Shown here: piece by piece, positions 1 through 10,100 of the stretch
How the letters are laid out: every line of letters begins with the position of its first letter
Numbering within the stretch: position 1 is the first letter of the stretch
From: Gonium pectorale
Taxonomy: Eukaryota > Chlorophyta > Chlorophyceae > Chlamydomonadales > Volvocaceae
Direction of reading: 5' to 3'
NCBI GenBank assembly: GCA_001584585.1
Contig: LSYV01000010.1
Span: forward strand, 859,410 to 892,916
Length of the DNA: 33,507 bases
Position numbers and translations under genes: made by a program
The notes under the pieces: generated by a model
The model's input: the letters and a program-made list of their open reading frames with translations, nothing else
The model's database searches: none
Told to the model about the DNA's origin: nothing

Positions 1-164
1 GGACACTTCAACTCTTTTGGGGAATGCCATTGGTGGCCCCCGGGGAGCGCTGTCGGGGGGGGGGGATCAGAACAATGAGCGCCCGGGGCTTGCTTCCGCA
101 CCGCCCCGTCAGCTGCTTGATTTACGGGTTCCCATTGCCCGCTGCTACTTGCGCCCCTGCGCAG
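1..164 (+). other. 3' end of an intron of membrane-protein copy 1
   Basis: This stretch precedes the first visible exon of copy 1 and ends in a pyrimidine-rich run followed by GCGCAG at 159-164. An in-frame TGA at 118-120 excludes upstream coding in the same frame. Only its last ~45 bases resemble the matching intron of copy 2 (9967-9615), as expected for an intron with a conserved acceptor. The 5' exons of the gene must lie left of the window. Confidence 0.6.
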
Positions 165-2870
165 GGTAACTTTGCCCCCGTCGGCCGTCCAGACTCCAGG
201 TGCTCTGCTCCTGCAGCTGCTGACGCTGCAGGCGTATGGCCCCGCGGGCTCCGACCTGTACGGCGCAGCAGCATCTGGCAGCGCTGCTGCCGCTTTTGCT
301 GCGCCGGCGGAGGGGACGCCGCTGGGCGCTTTACCGCTCTTGGTGCTGCCTGACGCCTCTGCGTGGGAGGTGTGCAACCTGTACGACGGTATCCTGGGCG
401 CCGATGCCGTACGGGCCCTCAAGCGGACGCTACGGCCATTGGCGATGCCCTCGACCGGTGGCGGCGGCACCAGCCCTCCTGGGCAGCCGCCGCCACCGGA
501 GCCGTATCCTGCCGACGCGCTGGCCGCCTCTGTCACCGACGTCCTGACGAGCAACGTCAGCGCCTTCGCGTGGGACCTGGGGGAGGTCATGCTGCTCCTA
601 AGTCTACTTGGGTCCAGCGGCGCCGCTGCATCGACTGCCGCTGCCGACGATGCAACGGGAACTGAGGTGGCGGCGAGCGTGGCGGCGGGTGTGCTGCACT
701 TCCTGTCGGACCAGGGCCTGGCCGCCTGCCTGTCGGACGCCCGGCGGGCGCTGCGCAACGCCGGCCTCCTACCCGACGAGGCGCAGCAGCAATGGCAGCC
801 GCCGCGTGAGCCCGACGCGGCGCCGGCGCTGTCGATTTCACATGACGAGGGTGACGGCTGCTGCAGTCGGGAGCGCCTAGGGCCCAGCGGTGCTGAAGCG
901 TATCCGCGCGAGGCGAGCCCCCAGCCGCCGTCATCCGCCCAGGCTCCGTCGCAGCACGACTCGGCACTCATGCACCCCGCTGGAACCCCCCAGCCGCACC
1001 CACGCCCACACCCGCAACCGCACGTACAGCCGCCCCCGCCCTCTCACCGGCCCCGGCATCCCCACCCGCCACACCGCGCTGAGCCGGCCGACCTGGCTTG
1101 GTCGCCGCGGTCAGCGCTCCTGGGCTTCTCCCCCGCGCTTCTGGAGGCACGCTTCCAGAGCTTCAAGGCCGCCCGCTGTGCCCGACTGGACTACCTGGGG
1201 CTGGTGTTGTGGCCACTGTGCTCCGCAGCAGCCCTCCTGAACACCTGCCGTGAGGGCGAGGTCGCTGATGGGCGGGGCAGTGGGTTCGGCGGTGGTGGCT
1301 TCGGCAGCAGCAGCGGCGACAAACGTCACGACCCACGGCTCGACGGTGGCCGCTCCTCGGCCTTCGTCTGGCGGCTGCGGGTGCTGCTGAGGGTGCTGCA
1401 CCTGGCGGCGGTCGCGGCGCCGCTGACGCTGGCGCTCCTGACGTCCCTGCGGTCCAGGTACGTGGCCCTTCGTGGGGCGGTAACCTGTCGGACACGGCCC
1501 CGTGGGGCACATGCCATACGGTTGCCGTGTTGGATACGGCTCCGTCTATGCTGCCGACGAGCATCCAATGTGCACTGCTGAGCTTATTTTAGATACTAGG
1601 TATTGTGTACCGTAGGTGCACCCTTTGGAACTCACGACGACTGCACCCCGCCCCGCCGCGGCCTATACGCTCCGCTCCGTCCCGCTCCTGACCCGACACG
1701 CTCCTGAAGCAACCCGCCCCTGACCCGACAGGCGACGGAACTCCCTCCTGCTACTGTACGGTGTGTTGGACGTGGCGATTGCGGCCGCCATCGCGGTGCC
1801 GGGCCCCTGGGGCTCGCCGCTGATGCCGCTGCATGACCCGTGGGTCGGCCCGCACTCCCGCTTGAGCCCGCTGTGGCTGCTCCGCTGCCTGGTTGGGCCG
1901 TGCCTATCGCAGGTGGGCCACCGTGGGGAGCGGGATCCGCGGTGTCGTGATCGCACGGGGCAGCACGGGGACCGTTGGGGGATATGCCGAGGCGCTGGTT
2001 GAGAGGCGCTGGTTGAGGCGGCAAGTCTCCCGAGTGGAGCCATGCGTCAAGGAGCGCCCTCGTGCGGTAGTCGCCGCAGCACTGGCTGGCACAACCTCGC
2101 CGTGTCACCAGCTGGTTAGAGACGCACCCGGTTGGTGGGGGCCTGCCGGCGCCGGCGATCGGTGTGCGGCGTACCTGCAGTCGGCGCGGGTGGCGGCGGC
2201 ATCAAATGATAGCTACCTGATGTGCGGGGGCCTCGCCGAGCCAACGCTGATTATTCCCAATCCCAGCTTGTGCGTATTCCAAAGTCACCGTGCCTGCGCC
2301 CATGCGATACCCATTTTCCGTGTGCACACGAAACAAGTGCTTGGTACGTTGGCACCCGGGCATGGGAAGGCCAATAGGCCATCAGCACGCCCCGGAGGCG
2401 GCGGCGGGGCGCTCCAGAGTGTACGGCAGAGCACCGCAGTATGCAGCAGCACCTTCGCATCTCCTCTACATCAAACGCCATCCCGCCCGCACGCCGTACC
2501 CTTGTCGTAAACACAGCTGTCGCCGTACCTGGAGCTGTGGGTCGTGCTGGCGGGGCTGCTGCCGGTGTTCTTCGTCTCGCTGCGCTCCTTCGGCGGCTGG
2601 CGGGCGCCGGCCGTTGCCGTGGCGGCGGGGTACGCCCTGGGCCGCATGGCGCTGTCATTCGCCACAGACGCCCTGGCGCGCCGGCGCTTCCTGCGGCCTC
2701 GCGCCGCAGGCGGCGGCGGCGGCGGCCGGGCGCCTGAGTCGCCCGCGGTAGGAACGGCAACGATGGTCGCAGCGGCAGCAACGGCCGCAGCTGCCTCGAC
2801 TCCGGCACTGCCGACTGCACTTACCGAGAAGCCGGCCGCTGGTGCCGCAGGCACTGTGGCAGCGGAGTGA
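165..2870 (+). CDS. Large multi-pass membrane protein, copy 1 (3' half, three exons)
   Basis: I do not recognise the family from any named domain. Exons are 165-1457, 1732-1912 and 2517-2870 (stop TGA). Donors are GTACGT at 1458 and GTGGGC at 1913; acceptors are GCAG, ACAG and ACAG. Phases agree across all junctions, and the same joins work in copy 2, which gives strong support. About 608 residues are visible. Hydrophobic segments occur near LDYLGLVLWPLCSAAALL, LHLAAVAAPLTLALL, LLLLYGVLDVAIAAAIAV, LWVVLAGLLPVFFVSL and AVAVAAGYALGRMALSF. A Pro/His/Gln/Ala-rich loop lies between them and the N-terminal part of the exon. The C-terminus carries an Ala/Gly-rich tail of about 50 residues that copy 2 lacks. 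The N-terminal membrane segments should be encoded left of the window. It faces copy 2 tail to tail. The reading frame is intact, so the gene is probably functional. Function is unknown. Confidence 0.75.
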
Positions 2871-3033
2871 CTGCCTGGCGTCAATCGTACGTTCACGTGC
2901 GTGCGTGATGCTGTTTGCCGAACGAGCCGCCCTAGTGATCCGCGGGCAAGCTGGTCAAGTACCGCATATTTTGTGTGCGGCCCGGGCCCCCGGCTGGTTA
3001 CTGCTGCTATGCGCTACGGTCACCCAACAACGG

Positions 3034-3140
3034 GCATGCAGCATGGGGCAATCAGCATGGGACAATCAGCATGCAGCATGTAGCATATATCATATATCAT
3101 GTAGCATGTAGCATGTAGCAATCAGCATGTAGCATGTAGC
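3034..3140. repeat. AGCATGTAGC-type short tandem repeat
   Basis: Irregular tandem copies of the 7-base unit ATGTAGC, mixed with CAATCAGCATG and ATATCAT units. The stretch is AT-richer than its surroundings. It lies about 160 bases downstream of the copy 1 stop codon. No coding signal is seen in it. Confidence 0.8.
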
Positions 3141-3994
3141 TGCCTGATGAAGGCCTCAAGTGCCTCGAGAGCAACTCCTCTTCTAGTGGAAAAACAGTGG
3201 ATTGGTGCGCCAGCTGGCAGAGCGATGTGAAGGGCGGGTCAGGCCGCGTGGCGGACAAACGAATGTCCGAAAGGCCGTCGAGTCCCCGGGGTACAGGGCG
3301 TGACGAAGGGCGGTGCGCGGGGGGCGGATTGCCCGACGGACGGATGGATGGCGGCTGGCTGGCTGGCCGGCTGGCTGCGAGCGCCACAGGCCGAGCACAG
3401 CTTGTATGCGTGCATGTGGGCAGGCCGCGCTGCAGGAGTGCGAGTGCCGGTGCCGTACCTGCCGTACATGCAAACCCTTGAATGAGAAATCAGGCTGCTG
3501 TACCGGCAACCAAACCCGAATGAGGAATCAGGCTGCCGTGCCTGCAAGCAACCCAAATGGGTAATCAGCACTTCAGCAGGCTTCGGCAGGCTGAGCGAGC
3601 TTGCGATGGATGAGTGCCGCGATGCGAGGTCCCGAGGGCACGTGCGGTCGTGTGTGCGCCGCTGGGCTGGTGCCGCCCCATGCTGCAGTGCGCCCCCGCA
3701 CGGATCTCGTACGGTGGTCCTCACGGTCTACCCGTACGGGAAACAGGGGGGGTTGGGACCCTGCATACGCTCAGCTGCGCGCGGCACACACGGGTCGCCA
3801 ATGCTCATAGCGATTGCAGCTGCTGGCTGCTACTGGCTGCTGGCTACCGTAGCTGCTGGCTGCTGGGTACGTTTGCGTTCGGCACGCCTCCACGGTGGGC
3901 CGCGACTGCACGCTGCGTGCGCGTGCCTGTGTGTGGGGCGGTGCCGGCGGGGCGTCCCGCGTGCGGAGGGCGGTAGCGTAGCGTGTGTGTCGCT

Positions 3995-4038
3995 CGGCGG
4001 GGGTTGCACCAGCCCACCCGGCGGGGGTTGCACCAGCC
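3995..4038. repeat. Two direct copies of a 20-base unit
   Basis: The unit CGGCGGGGGTTGCACCAGCC occurs at 3995-4014 and again at 4019-4038, separated by four bases. It is exact in both copies. Confidence 0.9.
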
Positions 4039-4113
4039 GACCGCGCGCACGGCGGCGCCGCTGGAACTCTTCTTCTTGTCTGGTCAGTCGGACTGGGCGC
4101 AGCGGTTTGTGTA

Positions 4114-4305
4114 GAGCATAAAGCATCGGCGGCAGCAGTGCCGTACCGGTGGGGCATGTGCGGGAGTTTCCGCCGCCGTGCACATACAGGTCCTTTTGCA
4201 GAGGAGGAGCAGTCTTCCGACGACGAGGGGAGTGGTGGTCCGCCGATAGGCGCTCTGCGCCTTCACCCGGCGGGCAGCCTGTAGCGGTTGCCGCTGCGGT
4301 AAGGC
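4114..4305. repeat. Duplicated spacer block, unit 1
   Basis: This block aligns by eye with 14773-15013. Shared stretches include GCATCG.CGGCAGCA near the start, AGGTCCTTTTGCA in the middle, and CTCTGCGCCTT.ACCCG with GGGCAGC near the end. Copy 2 of the block carries an expanded GAC run where this one has only GACGACGAG. Open frames exist on both strands, but neither is conserved clearly enough to call a protein. It lies downstream of copy 1, and its partner lies downstream of the copy 1-like remnant, so it was carried along in the duplication. Confidence 0.7.
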
Positions 4306-4980
4306 TGAAGTGTGGGTGCGGCTGTGTGTTGTTGTGTCCATTCGTGGGTATCTCTGTCGACGTGCGTCCCTTCTTCCTTACAGTTTTATGGCTTCCCATG
4401 TCTTGCCCGAGAACAGAAGATTCATCGCCTTAGCTCCTCCCGTGTGCGCCGCAACTCACGCGTCTAGGAGTTTATATCCCCTCGCACAACCGTCGAACCG
4501 TGTGCGGTGCAGTGGCGGTTCTGCGGCGCGCGCCTCACAGCTCACATACCGTTGGTAGGTGGATGGGTGTGCTCGTTCGGTCGTTCTGGTGTGCTCATTG
4601 GTTTCACATATATGAACAAATGGGGACATGTCAAGGCAACGCAACTGTTGTGTTTCGGTGTTTGGGTTGCTCATGGAGGTGCCGTTGGGCCGTGTCAGAA
4701 GTAGACAGTTAGCACGTTAGTTGGGTTTCGGCTTGCAGGAGACCCGTTGAAGCCGGTGGAGGGGCCCATGCGAGCGAGAAGTCTGTGACGGACGGAGTAC
4801 ACGCATTGGGATTTGTCAATACAACCACAACCACAACCGCAGCTTAGCAACGCACTCCCTTCGCTACGTAAACGCACAGGCGTTCCGCGGTAGCTTTGCT
4901 TTGACCGATCAGGAGCCGCCCGTTCCCTGGCGCCAGCCCGCATCGTTGCCTCTGCCGGAAGCTGGTAATCTCAGGGATGC

Positions 4981-5030
4981 AGCCCTCACGGATCCAGCCT
5001 TACGGATCCAGCCCTCACGGATCCAGCCCA
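4981..5030. repeat. Three tandem units containing GGATCC
   Basis: Three consecutive units of 14-16 bases, CCCTCACGGATCCAG, CCTTACGGATCCAG and CCCTCACGGATCCAG, each contain a GGATCC site. No gene is seen around them. Confidence 0.85.
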
Positions 5031-5353
5031 GCGACACATCCGAGGCAAGAGAGCGCACCGACATAGGTACGCTCGCTGTAAGCCGGGGCAGCCGGAGCCG
5101 TGCTAGTGCTAACAACTGCGAGCTCATCAGACGTCTCGGAACCGGGCAGCCGTGTTGTGAACAGGTGCTTAGACGAGAGGGTTGGGGCACCGGCATCCCG
5201 AGGACCGTCACGGAGGTGGCCACGGGATTGCACCGCCAGATGCCCGTCTGTGGGACCAAAGCAACGGAGGTTAGTGTGTAGTTGGGGTTCCAAGGTGTTG
5301 ACCGACTCGACGCGCAGCAGGGAGGCTCCGGAGGGGCCGCGGCGCGCCGCGCA

Positions 5354-5497
5354 TGGGTGATTGGATGGTAATAGGGTTTGGTGGTTGGATGCTTGGGTGG
5401 TTCGGTGGTGGGACGGTTGGATGGTTAGGCGGTTGGATGGTTCGGTGGTTGGCGATTGATTGGTTTGGTGGGTTGGTGGTTGGGTGGTTGGGTGGTC
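5354..5497. repeat. GGTTGGATGGTT-type minisatellite
   Basis: About 140 bases of degenerate tandem GGTTGGATGGTT, GGTTCGGTGG and GGTTGGGTGG units. The plus strand has almost no C, an extreme strand asymmetry. The Trp/Gly-rich and Thr/Pro/Gln-rich translations of this area come from the repeat and are not evidence of a protein. Confidence 0.85.
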
Positions 5498-5804
5498 AGT
5501 TGTACAGCGGCTTTGTTGTAACCGTGCATGCAGCAGGGACCCGCTCCGCGGGCAGTATCGAAACGCAGCCATCAAAGTACCTGCTCGCTCACGCCCACGA
5601 AGCGACCCAGCCAAGCGGCGTGGCTAGGTGCCTGCTGGTGTGGATCTCGACGAGGCGGCGACCCAGCGCCGTCCTGGGACAGCCATTGGTGTGCGTGGAG
5701 CTCGTGGAGTGGCCGGGTCTTGAATGCCCGGGTTAGGGTCGGAGGGTCAGCTGCCGCCGGCTCCCAGCGCCACGATGACCCGTACGTCTGCTGGCATGCC
5801 TGCA

Positions 5805-5830
5805 GCAGGCTAAGCAGGCTAAGCAGGCTA
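5805..5830. repeat. GCAGGCTAA triplet repeat
   Basis: Three consecutive copies of the 9-base unit GCAGGCTAA, the last one partial. No other feature is seen in the immediate surroundings. Confidence 0.8.
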
Positions 5831-6640
5831 TGCCCTGCCGTTGAGAGGGAACCCACGACCGAGGCCGCTGCCGCGTGGCGTTGCGACCCGCTCTGAGGGC
5901 TTTGGTCCTTGCAGTCTGCCATATGGACCGAGGCGGGCTCGTCAGTCGGCAGCCCCTGAAGCGGCCCTATGCCACTGAGGTACTCCGCCCCTCCGCGAGG
6001 CAGGTGTATTGCTGCGGGGGCTGCTCGCCGCTCGGCTGCTGGCCACTGTGCGGCCTCACTTGTGCGGCCTCCGCAGGAATAAAGGCCGTGCGTGGCAGCG
6101 GCCACTTGAGGGTACGCAGCGACAGGCACCGTGGGGCGGCGATGGCTTAACAAGAGACATTCAACGTCTCAAGCCCTGGCCGTCACGCCTCTCCGGCAGT
6201 CGCAGGGTGTGCGTATCGTCCGCCACAACGCATGCCCGACCAATCCGCAACGGGGGTCCTAGCTCGTGGCCCTGCACTGGCGTCGTTCGAACCGAACGGC
6301 AGTATCGTACACGCGGCCTACTGGTACGCGCCGCCAGTCGCTGCCGGCGCCAGCGGCTAGATCGAACGCGTGACTGTTGTTGCGCTACGGTCCAACCGGA
6401 ACAGCACCAGGCGCCAGAAACCCTGGGAAACCCTTCTTGGACGCCCTTCCCGGGTGCTCTCCGGACAGCACAAGGGGCGTCCATCGCCGCGGCGAGGGCC
6501 GGTGCCAGGTGGCGGCCCGCCGGGCGAGGCGCGGTCGCGACCGGGGTACAAGCCGTAAAAAATACAATGCCGACCGGGACGCGGCGGGCCTTCAACGCTA
6601 CAGGTGCGCAGCTAGCGTATGCTGGAGTGTCCAGTCCGTA

Positions 6641-7060
6641 TCGCCTCCGCCGCCGCAAGCCGCTCGTCTCACGGGTCTCACGGGTCCAGCACGGCGACCA
6701 GCAACCCTTCCTATTCACACAGACCACGACCGCAAGCGTCTACGCGCGTGTGCGCTCAACCGGCCAACGTAGGAGCTGTGCTAGCCAAACCGCCTTCCCA
6801 GCGGTCACCAGGCGTCACGGAAACGAACGGACAGCTGGCGCCCGCGGGGGGGCCGTAGATCCCCTCAGGACATGGCAGATATGTACAACAGGCCACGTAC
6901 TACAGGCCAGTGATGGCGGCTTGTGGCTGGAGAGCCGGCGGTAGGACTCAACGGTACCCCACCCAAACGGTAACCAAGTTGTCAACCACTTGATCCCACC
7001 CAACGCAACAATTTACCATTTCAATGCGAACCCGAAGGTGATTAATGTCGAGCACAGTGT
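6641..7060. repeat. Duplicated 3' flank of copy 2
   Basis: This stretch matches 16779-17290 over several hundred bases with small indels. Shared runs include CCGCAAGCCGCTCGTCTCAC, CGGTCACCAGGCGTCACGG and CAAGCGTCTACGCGC. Both copies lie just downstream of the stop codon of a minus-strand family copy (7150 and 17387). The duplication therefore extends beyond the genes. The long plus-strand frame crossing it is broken in the other copy and is not taken as coding. Confidence 0.8.
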
Positions 7061-7149
7061 CAATTTCTTGACGCACTTGCGGCCGGTGAGAGCCTCCAGT
7101 GCGATGCGGTAGTTGTCTTCCAACGGCATGCCGGTCTAGCCTTGGTGCC

Positions 7150-10100
7150 TCAGGACCGCAGGGGGCGCCGGCGCGCCAGGGCGTCAGTGGCGAAGGACAG
7201 CGCCATGCGGCCCAGGGCGTACCCCGCCGCCACGGCAACGGCCGGCGCCCGCCAGCCGCCAAAGAAGCGCAGCGAGACGAAGAAGACGGGCAACAGCCCC
7301 GCCAGCACGACCCACAGCTCCAGGTACGGCGACAGCTATGTGTACGACAAGGGTACGGCGGGTGGGCAGGCGGGGCGGGTGGGCGGGAGGGTAGTAATAA
7401 TGTACAATGCAGGTAGGTAAGCACTTGAGGGCTCGTTGTCGCTTGACTGGAATGACCTCCGCCCTCCCTCCCATGATGTGCGGCTTGCCAACCGGTGGAG
7501 GAGCCGGTGCCGTAATGATTATGACTTCGCAGGCGTACGGGAACGCAACGGGCGAGCGCCTGCCGCCGCCTGCACATGCTGCGGTTTTAGGAATAAGCAG
7601 TGGGTGCGTGGCGAAAAGGCGGAGTCCCCAGCAATCCGATTCTGCCGCAGACTGCAGCCGGTCCGCGCGCTGATGACACATCGAGCCCATCTACGTCCAG
7701 TACGCGAGGGCCCTAGCAGGTGGCATCACGGCGTAGAGGGCGCAAGCCAGTGCTGCCACACCGAGGCACTCAGGCGCCCATTGTAAGTTTGTACCCGTGC
7801 CCTCACCAGGACCGTGCCCTCGGGGCCGCCACATTTGTGGGTGCCCCTGGCGGGTCCTCTCCATGCGGCCATGCCACCCCGAACCCTTCCACCCGCTCCC
7901 ATATACACAGCGGCCCACCTGCGGCCGAAACGGCCCCAACAGGCCGCGCAGCAGCCACTGCGTGCTTAAGCGAGAGTTCGGGATGACCCACGGGTCGGGC
8001 ACGGGCACCGCGACGGCGGCCATGGCCGCAATGCCCAACAGACCGTACAACAGGAGGAGGGAGTTGCGCCGCCTGTCGGGTGGGGAGCGGTGCGGGGCGG
8101 GCGGGGCGGATAGCCCTCAGTCGTGGTTTGTTTCTCGAATTAGTCAGCCATCGTGCCACCACATACGTGCGCTGTCGGGGTGCAACTCGATACAGCATCA
8201 ACCCAAGGTGCTGTGACAATACAGCGCATTACCTGCACATTCACCATGTCATTTGAGCCTCAAGACCGGCGTACCGAGTACGGCAACCGCATCGTAACGG
8301 CCCCATGTGTTCCGATGTACGGCGACGCAGGTAGGGCAGATTACCGCCCAACGAAGGGCCACGCACCTGGACCGCAGGGACGTCAGGAGAGCCAGCGTCA
8401 GCGGCGCCGCGACCGACGCCAGGTGCAGCAACCTCAGCAGCACCCGCAGCCGCCAGACGTGCGCCGAGGAGCGGCCACCGCCAAGTCGTGGGACACAGCT
8501 CCCGCCGCCGCTGCCGCTGCCAAAGACGCCACCGCCCAGCTCGCCACCGAACCCGCACGACCCATCCTGGTGCTCGTCAGCGGCCTCGCCCTCGCGGTAG
8601 GGGATCAGGAGGACGGCTGCGGCGCAGAGCGGCCACAGAGCCAGCCCCAGATAGTCCAGTCTGACGGTAAGGACCGCCTTGAAGCGCTGCAAGTGAGCCA
8701 CCAAGGGCGGGGGGGCGAATCCCAGGAGCGCAGCTCGCGTCGACGAGGCAGGGGCGGCCGGCTCAGCGCGCGGTGGCAGGTGCGGCTGGGAGGCCCCGGC
8801 GCGCGGCGCAGGTTCCCGGCCGTGCTGCAACAGCGGCAGAACGGCCGACGGCGGCTGGGGGCCCGCCCGAGGTGGATACGCTTCGGCGCCGCTGGCCCCT
8901 CGGGCGTCCCCGCTGCCGCCACCGCTATCGCTCTCGTTGCCGTTCGGCTGGCTAGGCAGCAGCACTGTTGCCACTTCGGGCTCATCCGACGGCTGCTGCT
9001 GCTGCTCCTCCGTGGGGAGGAGGCCGGCGTTGCGCATCGCCCGCCGGGCGTCCGACAGGCAGGCGGCCAAGCCCTGGTCCGACAGGAAGTGCAGCACACC
9101 AGCCGCCACGGTTGCCGCCACTTCGGTTCCCATCGCATCGTCGGCGCCGCTGGAGCCAGGAAGATTAAGGAGCAGCATTACCTCGCCGAGATCCCACGCG
9201 AAGGCGCTGACGTTGCTTGTCAGCACGTCGGCGACAGAGGCGGCCAGCGCCTCGGCAGGATACGGCTCCTGCGGCGGTGGCGGCGGCGGCTGGCCAGGAG
9301 GGCTGGTGCCGGCCGAGGGCGTCGCCAATGGCCGCAGCGTCCGCTCGAGGGCCCGTACGGCATCCGCGCCAAGGATACCGTCGTACAGGTTGCACACCTC
9401 CCGCGCAGACGCATCAGGGAGCACCAATAGCGGTACGGTGCCCAGTGGCGTCCCCTCCACTGCCTCTGCCGGCGGCGCCGCAAAAGCGGCAGCAGCGCTG
9501 CCAGAGGCTGCTGCGCCGTACAGGTCGGAGCCCGCGGGGCCCTCCGCCTGCAGCGTCAGCAGCTGCAAGAGCAGAGCCCCTGGAGCCTGGGCGACCGACG
9601 GCGGCAAGGTGACCCTGCGCAGGGGCGCAAGTAGCAGCGGGCAGTGGGGACCCGTAAAACAGAGATACTTCCACTTACGGGGCCCAGCACTGAGACCCAT
9701 GGGCCCGCCTCACTGCGCCGCCGCAGGGGCGCAAGGCAAGGCAGATGGCAGCAAACACCCATGCAAGAGAGAGAGGAGGCCAAGCACCTCACGGACCGGC
9801 GCGAAAGCTCGTACAAGCTCGCTCATGCGGGCTCGTCCCGAAGAGCGAGCCGAGCTTCCTGCTCCCATCCCGCCCCAAGTTTTCTGACAGCGCGCTCACT
9901 GCGGGCAACTGGCAACCACCGGAGCCTTACGTTCCCAATGCTGAGCTTCCAGCATACCCCGCCTTACCGCGCCGCGCGGTACGACTCCTCCTCGCCATAA
10001 TCCTCCGCCGTCGCCGCCGTCACCGCCACGCCAACAAGCGGCTCCAGCTCCACCTGCTCGTCCAGGTGCAGGTGCGCCTCCAGCCGACCCATTGGTCCAG

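Larger units (their letters stand above)
3150..6600. other. Gene-poor spacer between copies 1 and 2
   Basis: I see no supportable gene here. Open frames are short, overlap on both strands and show no splice-consistent continuation. The stretch holds several small tandem repeats, listed separately. At 4114-4305 it also holds a block that recurs, diverged, at 14773-15013. A diverged double repeat of about 40 bases around AATCAGGCTGC lies at 3479-3572. Confidence 0.5.

Noticed and set aside
5015..5614. Minus-strand frame rich in Thr, Pro and Gln
   Set aside because: It is produced by translation of the GGTTGG minisatellite; nothing links it to a gene.
6281..6300. GTTCGAACC, resembling a tRNA B-box
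   Set aside because: No A-box or cloverleaf-forming sequence lies at the proper distance upstream. No tRNA could be folded by eye anywhere in the window.
6009..6944. Plus-strand open frame of 311 codons
   Set aside because: Its second half lies in the duplicated flank, and the frame is broken in the partner at 16779-17290. There is no domain or splice support.
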